Below, piece after piece: positions 48,079-60,998 of a stretch of 64,000 nucleotides of DNA. A model generated the notes under the pieces. The model was not told the DNA's origin, ran no database searches, and was given only the letters and a program-made list of their open reading frames with translations. The translations under genes were made by a program, and so were the position numbers. Source of the stretch: Lutraria lutraria (Eukaryota > Mollusca > Bivalvia > Venerida > Mactridae). Numbering within the stretch: position 1 is the first letter of the stretch; each line of letters begins with the position of its first letter. The DNA is taken from contig OZ026833.1 of the NCBI GenBank assembly GCA_964023205.1, forward strand, positions 41,323,137 through 41,387,136, in the 5' to 3' direction.

Positions 48079-48846
48079 ACTAGAACTGTCACTGAGGTGA
48101 CTAATACCCCCGCCGCCGCTTCGACACTAAGAATGTGATAGTACGGCTAAGTTCAAGGGGACATAACTCTTCAATGAGTAGATCACTGGGTATGAAAATT
48201 ATGTCTTGAACATTTTCATTTAATATTGATAATATATTTCAAGTTTCAATTCAATCTCTTGAAAAATGTGGAAGTAGTTTGCTCCAGAAACTAGGAGTGC
48301 CATTGTACACTATATGGCTAAGTTTAAGGGCACATAACCCTGTAATGAATGAATCGCTGGGAATGAATATTGTGTCTTGCACGAGTACACCTCATGGTGA
48401 TAATATATTTCAAGTTTCAGTTCAATCCCTTGAAAAATGTGGAAGTAGTTTGCTCCACAAAGTAATTGTGCAATTTTATACTATATGGCTATGTTCTAGG
48501 GCACATAACTCTGGAATGAGTGAATCGCTGGGTCTTGCACATGTACACTTCATGGTGATAACATATTTCAAATTTCAATTCCATCCCTTGAAAAATGTGG
48601 AAGGAGTTCGCTCCACAAACTAAGCGTGCCATTCTAACTATATGGCGAAGTTCAAGGGGACATAACTCTGGAATGAGTGAATCGCTGGGAATGAAAATTG
48701 TGTCTTGCACATCTACACTTCATGGTGAAAACATATTTGAAGTTTCGTAGCAATTGCTTAAAGAATGTGAAAGTAGTTCGCTCCACAAACTTTTGATATT
48801 TTATGCGGACCGACCGACAGAGTGACTCCAATATACGCCCTCCAAA
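48079..48846 (-). repeat. Interspersed element E, four-core copy, reverse orientation
   Basis: Starts 'ctagaactgtcactgagg' and ends 'agtgactccaatatacgccc', the reverse complements of the ends of 5700-6034. Four ~170-bp cores each contain 'cataactctggaatgag'-like text and 'gaaaaatgtggaag'. Open frames here are repeat artefacts. Confidence 0.75.
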
Positions 48847-49451
48847 ACTTCCAAAAAACAAAAAAAAAAAAACAACATAAAATGGAAACATTTTCACGAC
48901 GGATGTGGAAAACCGAGTACTTAGGTCTGCATCAAGGGTTATGTTCCGAGCGAGTGAAGGCTTGGTGGAGTTGGACAATAATGAATTGAAGGGGTTCATG
49001 CAAAACCATACCTAACTACACTTTTAGTAAAGTTAGAACCTTTTTTGCATAAAACAGACCAATTCCCACCTGATTGACTCTCCTCTAGCCATGTATTGTC
49101 CTGTTTTAGATTAAAAAATGGTATTTTGTCAAATTAAAATTGAACCTAACTCATCATATTGGTCTTAGATCATTTCTTGCACAAACGTTACACATCTGTT
49201 GCCTGCTTTTTACACATCTGCTTACATATGTTTCCAATTAGTCTTTACTTTAAATAGCTCATTGTTAAAAGGATGTTTGTTTATATCAAAATCTAAACCC
49301 AGCATGTTGTTTCGTTGTTCATCACTATTTCTGCATTAAGTTTTGTAAACACGCCATAGTCAGAGATTTATATACACAATTTAATACTATGAAATAAGCC
49401 GTTTAGATGGTCGCACGTTTAACTTTTTAAAAAGAATTTATTATGACTTAC

Positions 49452-49595
49452 CATGTGCTATTCCATAACTGATTGTCATATGCACTGTAGATGTTGCAAA
49501 GAAACATCCCATAATGCCTAAACTAGCAAGCACTCCTCCAGCTATTCCACAAATTATTATTCCAAATTTGTGGATTACGACTCCAGATAACAAGC
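49452..49595 (-). pseudogene. Solitary SLC16 exon (TM2-TM3), remnant or alternative exon
   Basis: 144 nt, acceptor 'gtttgcag', donor 'gtaagt', no stop or frameshift. It reads LLSGVVIHKFGIIICGIAGG, VLASLGIMGCFF and MTISYGIAHG. It matches the exon at 63437-63580 better (11 of 47 residues differ) than 42732-42875 (16 differ). No partner exons for TM1 or TM4 onward were found nearby, so it is the rest of a broken second gene, or an exon that splices to 42381 (phases allow this). Intact splice sites argue for recent loss or real use. Confidence 0.65.
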
Positions 49596-50096
49596 CTGCA
49601 AACCAGATCAGTCGTAAAGCAGCTAAGTAATAAAGAAATATTAGAAATTTCAGTTTCTACCCAGAGATCCCAGAGTATTTCTTTATCACTGTTAAAACCC
49701 CATTAGCATTTTGGATGTTAAAAATAAAGTAGGTCTTATTTTACCTAGAAAGATATCTTATCAGGGAAATTGACTTTTACTTGCAATAAAAACATTCCGA
49801 ATCTTTCTTTTTTAATCACGAAGTACATATAGAAATATAGCACAGTATTTTTTTCAATGATATTGCAAACAAATAAGAAAAAGCGTCTGACATCGTTTAT
49901 ACGAGAAGGCATTGTGGAAATATGTTTCAGAGCAAATAAAATGCATTTCTTATATTTTACTATCATTACATCTATTGTTCTGTTTTCTAAATTTAAAAAG
50001 CTAATGAGGCTTTAACGTCTCAGCTTTTACAAGATTCTTGTGCATTAAGAAAAAATAAGCCCATTAAGGTATAAATTTGCATATATTGTCAACTTG

Positions 50097-51745
50097 TCAT
50101 TGGTGCAAGGTGTGATGCCAGAAGGTCTTAAATGGCTAGGTTTGTCCCTTTTTACAAAACAATGACAAACCACATGTTGGAAATTATCAACCAGTTTCAT
50201 TGTATGCATTGTATCTAAACCTTCTGAGATATATGACCAAGTTGAGTCTTACTTTAAAGAAAGAATGTTATTATATTTGTAGCGGCGATAGCTCAGTGGT
50301 AACGCGCTGAGCTGTCAATCCAGAGGTCCCGGGTTCAATCCCGGCCGGGCCATGGAGATTTCAGAAATTCTATTCATAGTATTTCCCGCTATATACATAT
50401 GTACTGGTTAAACGTGCCAGGAAGCTGTGTATCGGTGCTATACACCGGGCACATTAAAGAATCAGGCTGTCTATTCGAAATAAGAGCTAGGCGCACCCCG
50501 CGCCGGACATGCCTGTATCTAATATCTTTCTCTCCCTTCTGGGGGCTTTCTCTCAGTCTGTCCCTGTGGTCAGATCATGCTGTATCTGCACTGGTAGAGG
50601 ATGCACATGCGCCCGCGTGGCTGCAACATAATTATGTAAAGTGCCTTTGAACGTACGAACAGTATGAAAAAGGCGCTATATAAATCTGGTAACTATAACT
50701 ATTTTATCAATTCCAGTCAGGTTTTAATAGCGGTATTTCAACGGACACGTGTTTGATGCAGTTAAATGATTATAATATTAGACTGTGGTATATATGACTA
50801 TACCATACTGTACATGAAACTTCAAGCATAAGGCCTAGGTCTTATCTATCTGATAGACAGTAGCTGCCGGTTGTGGCTGGTACTCATTCTACTACTGCTT
50901 CCATAACTTATGGTGTCAAGGAATCCATACTAGGCGCACTTTTATTTTTTAAAATATGTCAATAAACAATATGCTTCTTGTATCAGCTGATGACTCCGGT
51001 ATCCTTGTATCGGGTAAGATTGATTTTGAAGCCAAAGGATTATATTATCTCATGATATGAATCTTATACATTTAGTTAATTAACAACAAATTGTCACTTC
51101 ACCTTGGTAACACAGAATATATTCTATTCGGCTCCAAGATTAAACTACGATCGGATCCAAACCTTCAGGTCACATGTAATGGTGCAGTTATAAAACCCAC
51201 ATCTTCCGATAAGTAACTTGATCAAAACATATCATTTGATGTCATGGGTCGTAGCATTCTTCAAAAGGCCGATACCAGTTTACGGTTTCTTTATAGAAAA
51301 AGGGATTACCTTACAAAGCACACTGTTTTTTTCTTGTTATTGATACAGACTCATTTGATTAATATGCATTTTCAATTTGGTACCACATGTCTTGAAAAAT
51401 AAGCTCCAAACAACGCCAAACAAGTTAATTGGTTATCTGTGAAACAACGCGCGGGGCAGATATTCTTTGCCATGTTTTTAAATTCAAACTTGGTTTAGCC
51501 CCAGCCTATATGGAGGATAATTTTTTTGTCAGGATACTGATCATAGCTATGGAACACGACTTTGTAACAAGGGTGCCTTTTCAATACACAAAGTGTAAAA
51601 AATCTTGAGATCAAAATCATTTTGGTTTTTTGGTTGTTCAGTATGATATAGGTTACTTTCCAGTATCAGTCAAACTAAACTTTAACATTCTTTCAAACTT
51701 GCAGTGAAACAATATTTTTTTAGATAGCTTGAATTAAATTATATT
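50097..51745 (+). mobile_element. Decayed LINE reverse transcriptase, interrupted by a SINE
   Basis: Read over several frames with stops: VGNYQPVSLYALYLNLL near 50180 (the NYRPVS motif), SGFNSGISTDTCLMQLND near 50715, RSYLSDRQ and TASITYGVKESILGALLF near 50840-50945, SADDSGILVSGK near 50983 (the catalytic YADD), and VNWLSVKQRAGQ near 51425 in the thumb. It is a non-LTR retrotransposon of the CR1/L2/Jockey-like group; clade not resolved. Frameshifts, stops and the SINE insertion make it inactive. Confidence 0.85.
50281..50697 (+). mobile_element. tRNA-Asp-headed SINE
   Basis: Head 'gatagctcagtggtaacgcg' (A box), loop 'ctgtcaa' with anticodon GTC, and 'gggttcaatccc' (B box). A GC-rich body follows, ending 'aaaggcgctatataaatc', a tail seen in animal SINEs with a conserved 3' domain. 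Inserted in the LINE relic. The acceptor arm does not pair, so it is not a working tRNA gene. Confidence 0.85.
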
Positions 51746-54700
51746 TTAAGTTCATTATTGTTTATGTAGCAAGACACATTTTGGCATGGTTCATACAAGA
51801 AAAACTTTTGATAATATGATGCATAATAGTATATATGTTTTACTATTAAACAGAGACTGAGATTATCTTTAAGTCTGTGATATTATTAATCAAAACACAA
51901 GTGATTAGATAATCTGTGATCATACCCGTAAACCGCTCCCGCTATGTTTGCTTTGTCCTGCTAGGTAAGGTCGTGCTGTTATGTTCGGTTTTTATCGGAA
52001 AGGAAATTGCCAAGGTAGGTGTTTGCTCGATTTTTATATAATCCGTTTTAATAAGGAAGAAAACAAATATATCTATATATTTATGTGACTTTTAACTAAA
52101 TCCTAGACTATTTACTCATACAATAAGAAAGATACGGCGAGTAAAATGCGAAGTTAGTACTAAAAATAGATAGTTTGCTGTTTATCGACTATTTACAGTC
52201 TAAAAACATAAGAGAGCGTATATCATAAACCGCAATGTTTACTGCGTACTCTGACCAAATGATTTTGCTATAGTCCGTCTTATACTTGTAAACAAACATA
52301 GGTGAATAACTTTGGTCCAGCTTCGGGTAGACTAAGGTCCTGCTCGGGGTATACATAGCGGGTGTGCTGATATAGTGTGGTAATTTGTGTTTGTTCTTGC
52401 AATAGGATTGAATCTAGTCTACTGTTGATTGTATGTGATAATGTAAACATAATACTAAGTCAATATGTGACACAATACTTTGTGATGCTATTCCTTGTGA
52501 TATTTTCTGTGATAATTGTCACCAAATATTATCATTCGCCATCTATGTCATGCCACCAACACTTATGGACCGGCTTGCCCTTCTTGTGTTATCCATGCAG
52601 TTGGTGTGTATGTCATGGTGATTATATTCCGGTTGTGTTTAGTTATGTTTTACTATAAGTTGTTATATTTACCATGAATGTACATTATGCTAAAATTGAT
52701 CTTATCTTAAGCTATGACAAAAAACTCAAGGATTATAACTTGAAATTTCGTCATCATTGTATCACAACGATGATGAATATTATATTGCTAAAACTCTGAT
52801 TAAATACACATCAAGCACCTGTTTCAAAAGTCAAAATAGTTTTATCCACTTATATCATTTACATGCATGACAAAATATGGAGACAAACGAGAATATTGTC
52901 CAATATCAAGATCAGTGTTCATAACGAACGAATGCATTTAGTTTTTCTTTATCTATTTAAAGTAGATATATGCAGTGTTTACGATCTTGGAGATGCATCA
53001 TTTATGTTAAATTACATTAGTTGCCACTTAATAAATTATCATTCAAGCATGTGAAAGATATATATACAGATTACCGTAACTATCCTTATATTCATACTTT
53101 GACTATTCTGAATAAATATTAGTTTTTCGGTTACGGGACCCAAACATTTAACAGTGAGAGGTAGGTACAAAGTAAATATTATATGCTTGCACTAAACACC
53201 GAAACCGTTAATAGTATACGTGAATAAAATACTACCATGTCTCTTTTAAGGTCTTAAATATCCGAGGGTGACCCTATTTATCTCCTTTGAAGTGATTTAT
53301 TAAAACCAACTGGCTTCGATTTTGCATCATTAATCACATCAAAAGTCTACCTTATTTTGATTATATGATTTTTAAGAACGTTAACGTATTGTCCACAAAA
53401 ACAAAGGGTGTACTTAATTCCGAAGAATTTCTAGATAAACTCAAACCCATACGAACTTACTGAAGAAGTGTGTTGCTATCAGTTTATATGGAAAGTTTTA
53501 AAAGTATTCACTTTTCCCAGAGATAGGATTATTTTTTAAATGGTTTTATCTCTGGTTTTACCTGGACGATTCGGCCACCATTTGCTAAACATTTGATTAT
53601 TAATAGACAGAGACAAGCACGTGTCTTATTATCACATGTATATAACATTACTAGACAAGTAAGAATACAAGTGTATAAAATTTCTTACATATGTTCATTC
53701 AATTATTCGATGATTATTATGTATGATTTTGCGTTCCTCAAATATATACCAGCGTCCCCTCTTATAGGAGCGTCCCCTCGCAAATTGCATATTGAGTTTG
53801 TTCTTTATTTGATAATAATGTTTTGTAGAGATGAGTATGGACGTTTATTTTGTATATCTATGTACTATGCGCACGCACGTCTTGATAAAGTTCTGTTCTG
53901 TTCATAAGTCTAGCGATTTTTTATTATTGAATCGTGTTACTGCATAACAATATTTTATTTACAAGTATACTTGTTTAATTAACATCTAACGTTATCATCT
54001 ACATTTAACAGAAACGTGAGTAAACAGAAACAAATATCAAATAACGCAGATTTATAGTTTGAAAGTTAAGTTTGATTTTCCAGTTATGAATCAACCACAC
54101 GCATCATTTTGTGTTACACTAATTAATGTATCATCGAAAATACTTGTGAATATTCTAAAACATATCATATTAGTACATGTGATATCACATTTTCATAAGA
54201 TCTTCTATAAAATATGTGAACGAATTTAAGAAGCATTATATCGCATATTATTTAAACAGTACAAACATTTCTTCAGAACTTAAACGAACAATGCAACAAT
54301 ATAACTCATTGCGACGCTCTAATATGAACAACAGCAAATGTATTTAGGATTATAAATAACGCAAAAGTAGTTTGTGTTTGACTCAGCTGTAAGTCCTGCA
54401 CGAATACCGTTCGACGCTACGTGTGGTGTAGATTCAGTTTGAGGAAGCGCCGTCAGTTCCTAGTACAATATAAAAGTTCCTATCAAATAATACCCACTCA
54501 GTATCTCGCTTTAACAACCTTGTCATCTCGCTTCTTATGTATGTATTTTGCGCCGTACAATTTGTTCATTTCACGTTCTTTCGTTGGTTCAGTTGATATC
54601 ATTTAGCAGTTCGTTTCCTGTACTTCTTCTGATGCACACGTCTCTCATTCTTCGAATTCTCTTAAAAAATGTTTTTATGTCTTTTCCTTAAGGCATTTGC

Positions 54701-57660
54701 ATTTTGACATACATGAGACACATTTGCTGATATTAAGATAACTTAGGGTGCACCATTACCTGTGATAAAAACCTACGAAAAGGAGTTTTTTTGTGAAGCA
54801 AGATACGAACCAAACACCTGAGTTTAAACATCCTATACTTATTAATGAATAAGATATTTGAATTAACACTACCCTACGTCAGGCTAGGAATATGTAGACT
54901 AAAATACTGTTGTTTAACACAAAATTGACTAACCCTCTGTGCATATTATTTCAATGTAAACTCAAAGCTTAAAATGGCTTCTATTTAAGGATTAAACAAA
55001 GTAGCTATATAATAAACTCATTAATAATCATAGAACGCAAGTGGTCAAGTCAAGTCAAATATTGTATTGGCTTTTAACTTTTACAGTTCATCACCAAATG
55101 AATTAAAGTATTAACATTGGCGGTACAATGATCTTATAAATAATGACAAGTACTACATGTACAATGGAAAGCATGTATACTTAAGCAATTACATATACAA
55201 TTGATACTAATAATATGAATGAATGAAATTATCCTAAATATATACTATCATGTTGTAATGAGTAAAATAGTCATAAAGTTCTACAAATAACATGAGTTTT
55301 CAGTTTAAGAATAGAAAACGAAAAATTATCTTTCTTGTATTAAGAAGGAATCCCTTGATATAGTGGCAAAATGAATGAAAAATGCAAGTTTAATTAATTT
55401 TGTATTACTAAATATAGGATGTGACGTATAAAAGACAATGACTTAATGTATCTGGCTTGGATGTCAGGTCTAATAAAGTTTCACCAATTTATAGATTTAA
55501 AAACCAAACCATAAGTATATACTAAAATAAACCAACAGTATAAAGTGCATTGCAAGTAATTTGAAACAAATATTACATTTGATTGGTCTTCTATAAATCA
55601 ATATCGCACGTAATTTACACATTTTTGAACAACGATAACTACTCTGTATAAAGGAATATATTACAACAAGTAGCCTAAAATGACTATAAATGTATAAAGC
55701 AGGGAACCGTATCACATTTTTTTGATAACGTCTTGCGTTCGTTAGATATTTGACTGTAAAGAAATTTCGTACCCAGAACCCCGCTGTTTATTACGTAATA
55801 CTTCATAGATAAAAATGAAAACAAGTATCAAAATTCCGAGGCAAGGTTCCCTAAACTAACATTTCCGCTACAAAATACCGAAAACCGCTTTGAAATCCAT
55901 CATCAAATAAGTCGGCAATGTTAATTCGAAAATGACACCTACTGTATTTTTTAAGCTGAGCAATTAACAATTAAAGTGTCGGATCATTATCGTCTCATGA
56001 AATCAACGAATTTGACGCACCCCATTCAATTTTGATAGCCAACCAAACACGCTTATGATTACGATTCAATGACTGAAACCACGCCCAGTTTTGATGTCTA
56101 GTAACATATTTTATAACAATTTTTTGTCATTACTGAATTAATAGTATCATATCGTACCAACACTATGCACATCACGTAGAGATGTTTAACGCTGATAAGG
56201 AAAAGTCGATAAAGGGGTGCAGTATTTATCGCAATAAAACACCATTTTGAGCGTTCGGTTAGAATTCTTTGCTGCTTGGTATTAAAGTATGATATTTTAA
56301 TCTTTGTAAAGATATTTTACGTTATTTTAGCGATTTTAACCAAGCCAGATACATTAACTTATCGTTAACCACACGATAACATGTCTGGTTTGTAACGTAT
56401 CTGGTTGCAATAAATATTTTTTTTATAAAACATCGTTTATACAGCGTCATGCCTGAATGTTTGCATACACATATAAACGTTTACTAATCATTTGCAAATC
56501 GTGATATCTTCAATTAACATCTTTGGTTTTGTCAATTGTAACACTACAGACGAGACTGAAAATAGTCTTTTGCTATCGTAATTTTTTTTATCTAAACCGA
56601 AATATGTTTATGTTTATTGAATAAGTGTATAAGTTAGATGTTTTATTATCACTGTAAGGAAAATTAACTGTTATATTGAAAGTAAAGCAAGGGCACTGAA
56701 TACCGTAACGTATATTGTCACGATTTTGCGACAATATTAGAAATATCTATTTCCTTTGGAATACGTATAGTTACGAAATTAGATGTTTTCAATCGCTTGG
56801 CATATTAAACAAACAGAACACATAACATTTACAATAATATTTTATGCAGTAATAAATACAAAATTTAAAAAACAACACGTTTTTGGCTACAGCGTAAATA
56901 GTACAATTTACGACATTTTATTGCAATGTTTCCATACTTACCGTGATATTATAACTTAATGTTTTATTTTAGGTGACAACAATATGTTAACGATCTCAGA
57001 AAAGTCATAATCTGTTGTTATGATACCACTAGCATGAAACTACTTGCAGGCGACATACTTTATGCCTAATTGACAACTCTTACGTAGAATTAGTGTAAAG
57101 CTCACCATACCCCATACTAATCGCGTGTGATTTTGGTCTACGACCCTTACCGCATTTCATCAAATGAATTAAATGCAGAGCAATACAATTTTACATTTAA
57201 AATTACACTGAAATGTCTTAGAATACATGTAACAATTATTCACCCTTTCTTTTCAATTCTACAAATATCGGTGCTTAAACACAGTAGAAGTTTCTTTCTT
57301 GTTCCGTATTTGTGTAACACCTATCTGGAGGGGTTGGGGATGGCTTGTTGAGGTAAGAGATGAAGTTGTGAAAACTCGGAACAGTCACCACTAGGTAGAG
57401 TTCTCGATATTCACGCTCTTTTATTAAATTTCATTTTGAAGAATCTCGGTGCAGCGGAAACGATAAAAACCAGCACGGTTGTAACGTAATTTCGGCATCT
57501 GACGAAATGAAGCATGACCTTTATCTTTTGTGTTTAAACCGGCTTACTTATAATAACGATAAGTAAATCATTGAGTTAATCTTCGACTCCTAGGATCAAA
57601 TAACAGATCAGGACATCAACAATTAACTTTTTCATAGTATGGACATATGCGACAATGTAG
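51746..57660. other. Non-coding stretch, no gene recognised
   Basis: No exon, tRNA or repeat that I can name. 55040-55500 contains 'gtcaagtcaagtcaaatatt' and looks repeat-derived. Short open frames (52377-52658, 53593-53907, 54421-54606) show no domain, no splice context and no low-stop bias. Confidence 0.4.
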
Positions 57661-58653
57661 GACAAGAGGGCCATGATGGCCCTATATCGCTCACCAGATA
57701 AAAAGACTCTTAGAGAAAATTATCATGAGCCTTTGTAAAATTAAGTGACCCTTGGGCGGGGCCAATTATGCCCATACGGCAATACTTTGAACAAACTTGT
57801 TAGAGGTCCACTATATAATGCTACATACAAAATATCTAGGCTCTAGGCATTGTGGTTTCGGCCAAGAAGAATTTTTAAATTTTCCTATATAAGCCTATAT
57901 GAATTAAGTGACCCCTGGGGCGGGGCCAATTTTGACCCTAAGGCAATAATTTGGACAAACTTGGTAGAGGTCCACTAGATAATTCTACACATCAAATATC
58001 TAAACTCTAGGCATTGTCGTTTCTGACAAGAAGATTTTAAAAAAAATCCCTATATAAGTCTATGTAAAATCAGGTGACCAATTTTGACCCTAGGGCTATA
58101 ATTTGAACAAACTTGGTAGAGGTCCACTAGACAATGCTACACACCAAATATCTTAGTTCTAGGCATTGTAGTTTCTGACATGAAGATTTTTAAAATTTCC
58201 CTATATAAGTCTATATAAAAACAAGTGAACAAGAATAATTTTTAAATTTTCCTATATAAGCCTGTATGAATTAAGTGACCCATGGGGCGGGGCCAATTTT
58301 GACCATAGGGCAATAATTTGAACAAATTTGGTAGAGGTTCACTAGACAATGCTACACACCAAATATCTAAGCTCTAGGCCCAGTGGTTTTGGACAAGAAG
58401 ATTTTTTATTTTTCCTATTGGTTGCCATGGCAACCAGAGTTTTTAATGAAATTAATTTTTTAACAACTTTAGTAGAGCTTCAAGAAAGGAACATCCATGT
58501 AAAGTTTCGTTGAAATGAGGGAGATGTTGTTTAAAGCATTTATTGACGCACGGACGCACACGCACGCACGCACGCGCACGCACACACAGACGACGGACAT
58601 CACGCGATCACAATAGCTCACCATGAGCACTTCGGCTCTGGTGAGCTAAAAAT
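57661..58653 (-). mobile_element. Palindromic-end element with tandem core, inverted copy
   Basis: Starts 'acaagagggccatgatggcc' and ends with the hairpin 'tagctcaccatgagcacttc' plus 'ggctctggtgagcta'. Four to five ~160-bp cores with 'cttggtagaggtccactag'. Same family as 2986-4757 with fewer cores. A CACG microsatellite is at 58553-58590. Confidence 0.75.
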
Positions 58654-58722
58654 GGTGCCAAGATAATAAAATAGCATAACTATATCGTTCACAAAGTATA
58701 CAGCCATATAAATTCAACTTAC

Positions 58723-58727
58723 CTCAT
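58723..58727 (-). CDS. Possible second SLC16 start-codon exon (ATG AG)
   Basis: The 12-base plus-strand string 'aacttacctcat' found at the gene A start exon recurs here, again giving ATGAG then 'gtaagt' with adenine at -3. It could start the broken second copy or be an alternative first exon. Weak evidence because the motif is short. Confidence 0.35.
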
Positions 58728-59258
58728 TTTATGTTTTTTCTGTAGCCAGATTTTTAATTTAGGTATCCACTCAATTTTCGTAATAAGCGTCAATATGATG
58801 CTTTGTAATTTCTTGTTTTCAATTTGAAAATGATAAATAATTCACGAGTGAGTGATTAATATGTAAACAAGAGAAGACACGCAGACACGTGCAGTACGTA
58901 GCGTACCAGAATAAAGTAATATACTCATAGTTTACCGTGTTTAAAACCGTCCGTTAGTTCTGTAAATATACTGATTTAATGTTGCATCGAGTTCAAATCA
59001 TTTTCACGAAAATTTATGTGTTTTTAATGGATTACTCTATGAGTGTCAGGCAATACAGGATTGCATTTCAAAAATACTTTTTACTTTTTCTGTTACAGCA
59101 ATTCGATATAAGCCTACGATTGGGTTGTTTCCCTTAAGTGAAATTATGTCACGATTGGATTGCTTCACTTTATTCAAATCATGCCATTTATTAATCTAAT
59201 ATATGTTGTTCAACGGGCAATTCGACAGCTATGGTAATTTCAGAGCCACCCTAGACAG

Positions 59259-59403
59259 CGAGAGAGAGAGAGAGAGAGACAGCGAGAGAGAGAGAGTGAG
59301 AGAGAGAGAGAGACAGCCAGAGAGAGAGAGAGAGAGAGACAGACAGAGAGACAGAGAGAGACAGACAGAGACACAGAGAGAGAGAGAGAGAGAGAGAGAG
59401 GAG
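59259..59403. repeat. (GA)n/(GACA)n microsatellite
   Basis: About 145 bp of 'gagagagagagagacag'. It creates spurious long frames on both strands (59203-59499 and 59229-59417). Confidence 0.95.
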
Positions 59404-59772
59404 AAAGTTCTGGACATCTATATCCCTACTATTTTCGAAAAGTTTTTATTGGTTCTTTATCGAGATCGGTATCTCGCCCCTTTTCTTGTGATTTTTTAGA
59501 CACATTCTTAGCTCGGTAGTTGGGATTTGGACACTGTCATGCCATTGAATGTGTATTAACATAAACAGTGTTCATTAATTGCTGACGAAAGGTATAGATG
59601 CAACATTTTGAGTTGTAAGCTAGTGGATTTGTCATACTAAGTAAGAAAAATATTCTTGTGTTTATGTTAAACATCTGGAGATACCGTATGTAAAAACTGG
59701 GATTTTACCTCATACTTACAATATTTTAAGGGTTTTACGTTGGAATATTTGAGCAGAAATAAATTTTAAACA

Positions 59773-59880
59773 CGAGGGCCATGATGGCCCTATATCGCTC
59801 ATCAGAAAGACAGACCGTGAGAGAAAACTACATATTAGTGGTGTCGTATATACATAAATAAGGCAAATATATTTTAATAC
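59773..59880 (-). repeat. Fragment of the palindromic-end element
   Basis: 'acgagggccatgatggccct' and 'atatcgctcatcagaaag' match the start of 57661-58653; the rest is missing, cut off by the neighbouring element. Confidence 0.55.
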
Positions 59881-59881
59881 T

Positions 59882-60252
59882 TAAGGTGGGTCGCGGGTTT
59901 CATCCCGAAAATTTGTCACTTTTTAGTAGTCAACCAACAATAACGATTTTTTGCATGAATATCCTTCAAGGTATTGGCTAATGCAGAAATGATGTATTCA
60001 GATGATATTTCCATTGAAACCGTTAAAAAAAACGCCACCTAGCGGAGCGATATTTTTTTCGTTGATTTTCGCGTTATTTCATGTACTGCTCCCATAATTT
60101 TGTATATTAAGCATTTAACATAACTGCAAGGTTGAATCATTTACAAATCCGAAACTGTCAATATGACTGCATTTTGTCGTCATTAAATCATGAACGATTT
60201 TGATCGAAATCTGGTGGCAATATTTTCGGGAGGAAACCCGCGACTCACCTTA
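59882..60252. mobile_element. 371-bp inverted-repeat element (MITE)
   Basis: Left end 'taaggtgggtcgcgggtttc' and right end 'gaaacccgcgactcacctta'-type are reverse complements over about 31 bases with two mismatches. No coding capacity. Followed by (TTTCG)n at 60324-60348. Confidence 0.75.
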
Positions 60253-60380
60253 TCTAAAACCTCTTATTGATAAAGAAGATTCAATAAAATAGCATGTTTT
60301 CCTTACCGGGCTGTCTGACATGTTTCGTTTCGTTTCGTTTCGTTTCGTGTAACAATTACCTTTCAGAAAGATCTTCCAAT

Positions 60381-60525
60381 ACAGTGACTACAAAGCCAGC
60401 CAACAACAGTCCACCCTGTGAATAAAGGCCAATCTTTTAAAAACTGTCATTGCTTATTTAAAACAAAAATGACCTTCGATTTGTCTTTCCCATGGCTGAC
60501 CTTCGTTTCTAGGTTGGGCTGTGTA
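60381..60525 (-). repeat. Inverted-repeat element, family A, degraded
   Basis: 'gaataaaggccaatctttt' and 'cttcgtttctaggttgg' mark a diverged copy. Confidence 0.45.
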
Positions 60526-60998
60526 TATTTTGACCTATGACCAAAAAATCAACAATATTAAAATTAAGATTTATTGAAATTTATGGACAATTAGCGAGCG
60601 ATATTTTAAGACTATTTGCTTTACCAACTGATCTGATCTGATTACATACTATCACAGCCAATGTATTAATACAAATACTATATATACCATACTTCTACAT
60701 TCCTCCTAAAAAATGAATATTACATGAAACGGAAACATTTTTATGGCGGCTGTGGAAAACCGAGTACGTTGGTTCGCATCAAAATTCAGTGTGTCACAGC
60801 TTAGTGGCGCTGAACAAAGTTCAAGTTACCAAACGTTTATAAGCGATTATTAGTGATATAATGAATGCGTTAAAACAGAAAAGTACAAGTTAATTTCTGT
60901 TCAAACAGATTTATGTTTCATAACACAGTGTATATTGTTATAATATACTTATACGACGTAAATGTTATAAAAAATCACCATCAGTGTGAATATGGAGT

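Noticed and set aside
48279..48999. Open frames of 114 and 115 residues
   Set aside because: They lie across the tandem cores of interspersed element E.
50281..50352. tRNA-Asp gene
   Set aside because: A and B boxes and a GTC anticodon are present, but the acceptor arm does not pair and the sequence continues into a SINE body.
51949..52016. Possible plus-strand exon between 'tgctag' and 'gtaggt' with an ATG
   Set aside because: No partner exons and no recognisable peptide; splice-like borders of this strength occur by chance.
57085..57120. Possible SLC16 exon end (ISMGYG before 'gtgagc', minus strand)
   Set aside because: Only six residues fit; upstream sequence has no helix-like frame or acceptor.
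59203..59499. Arg/Glu-rich (RERERE) protein and its Ser/Leu-rich antisense
   Set aside because: Pure translation of a GA microsatellite.
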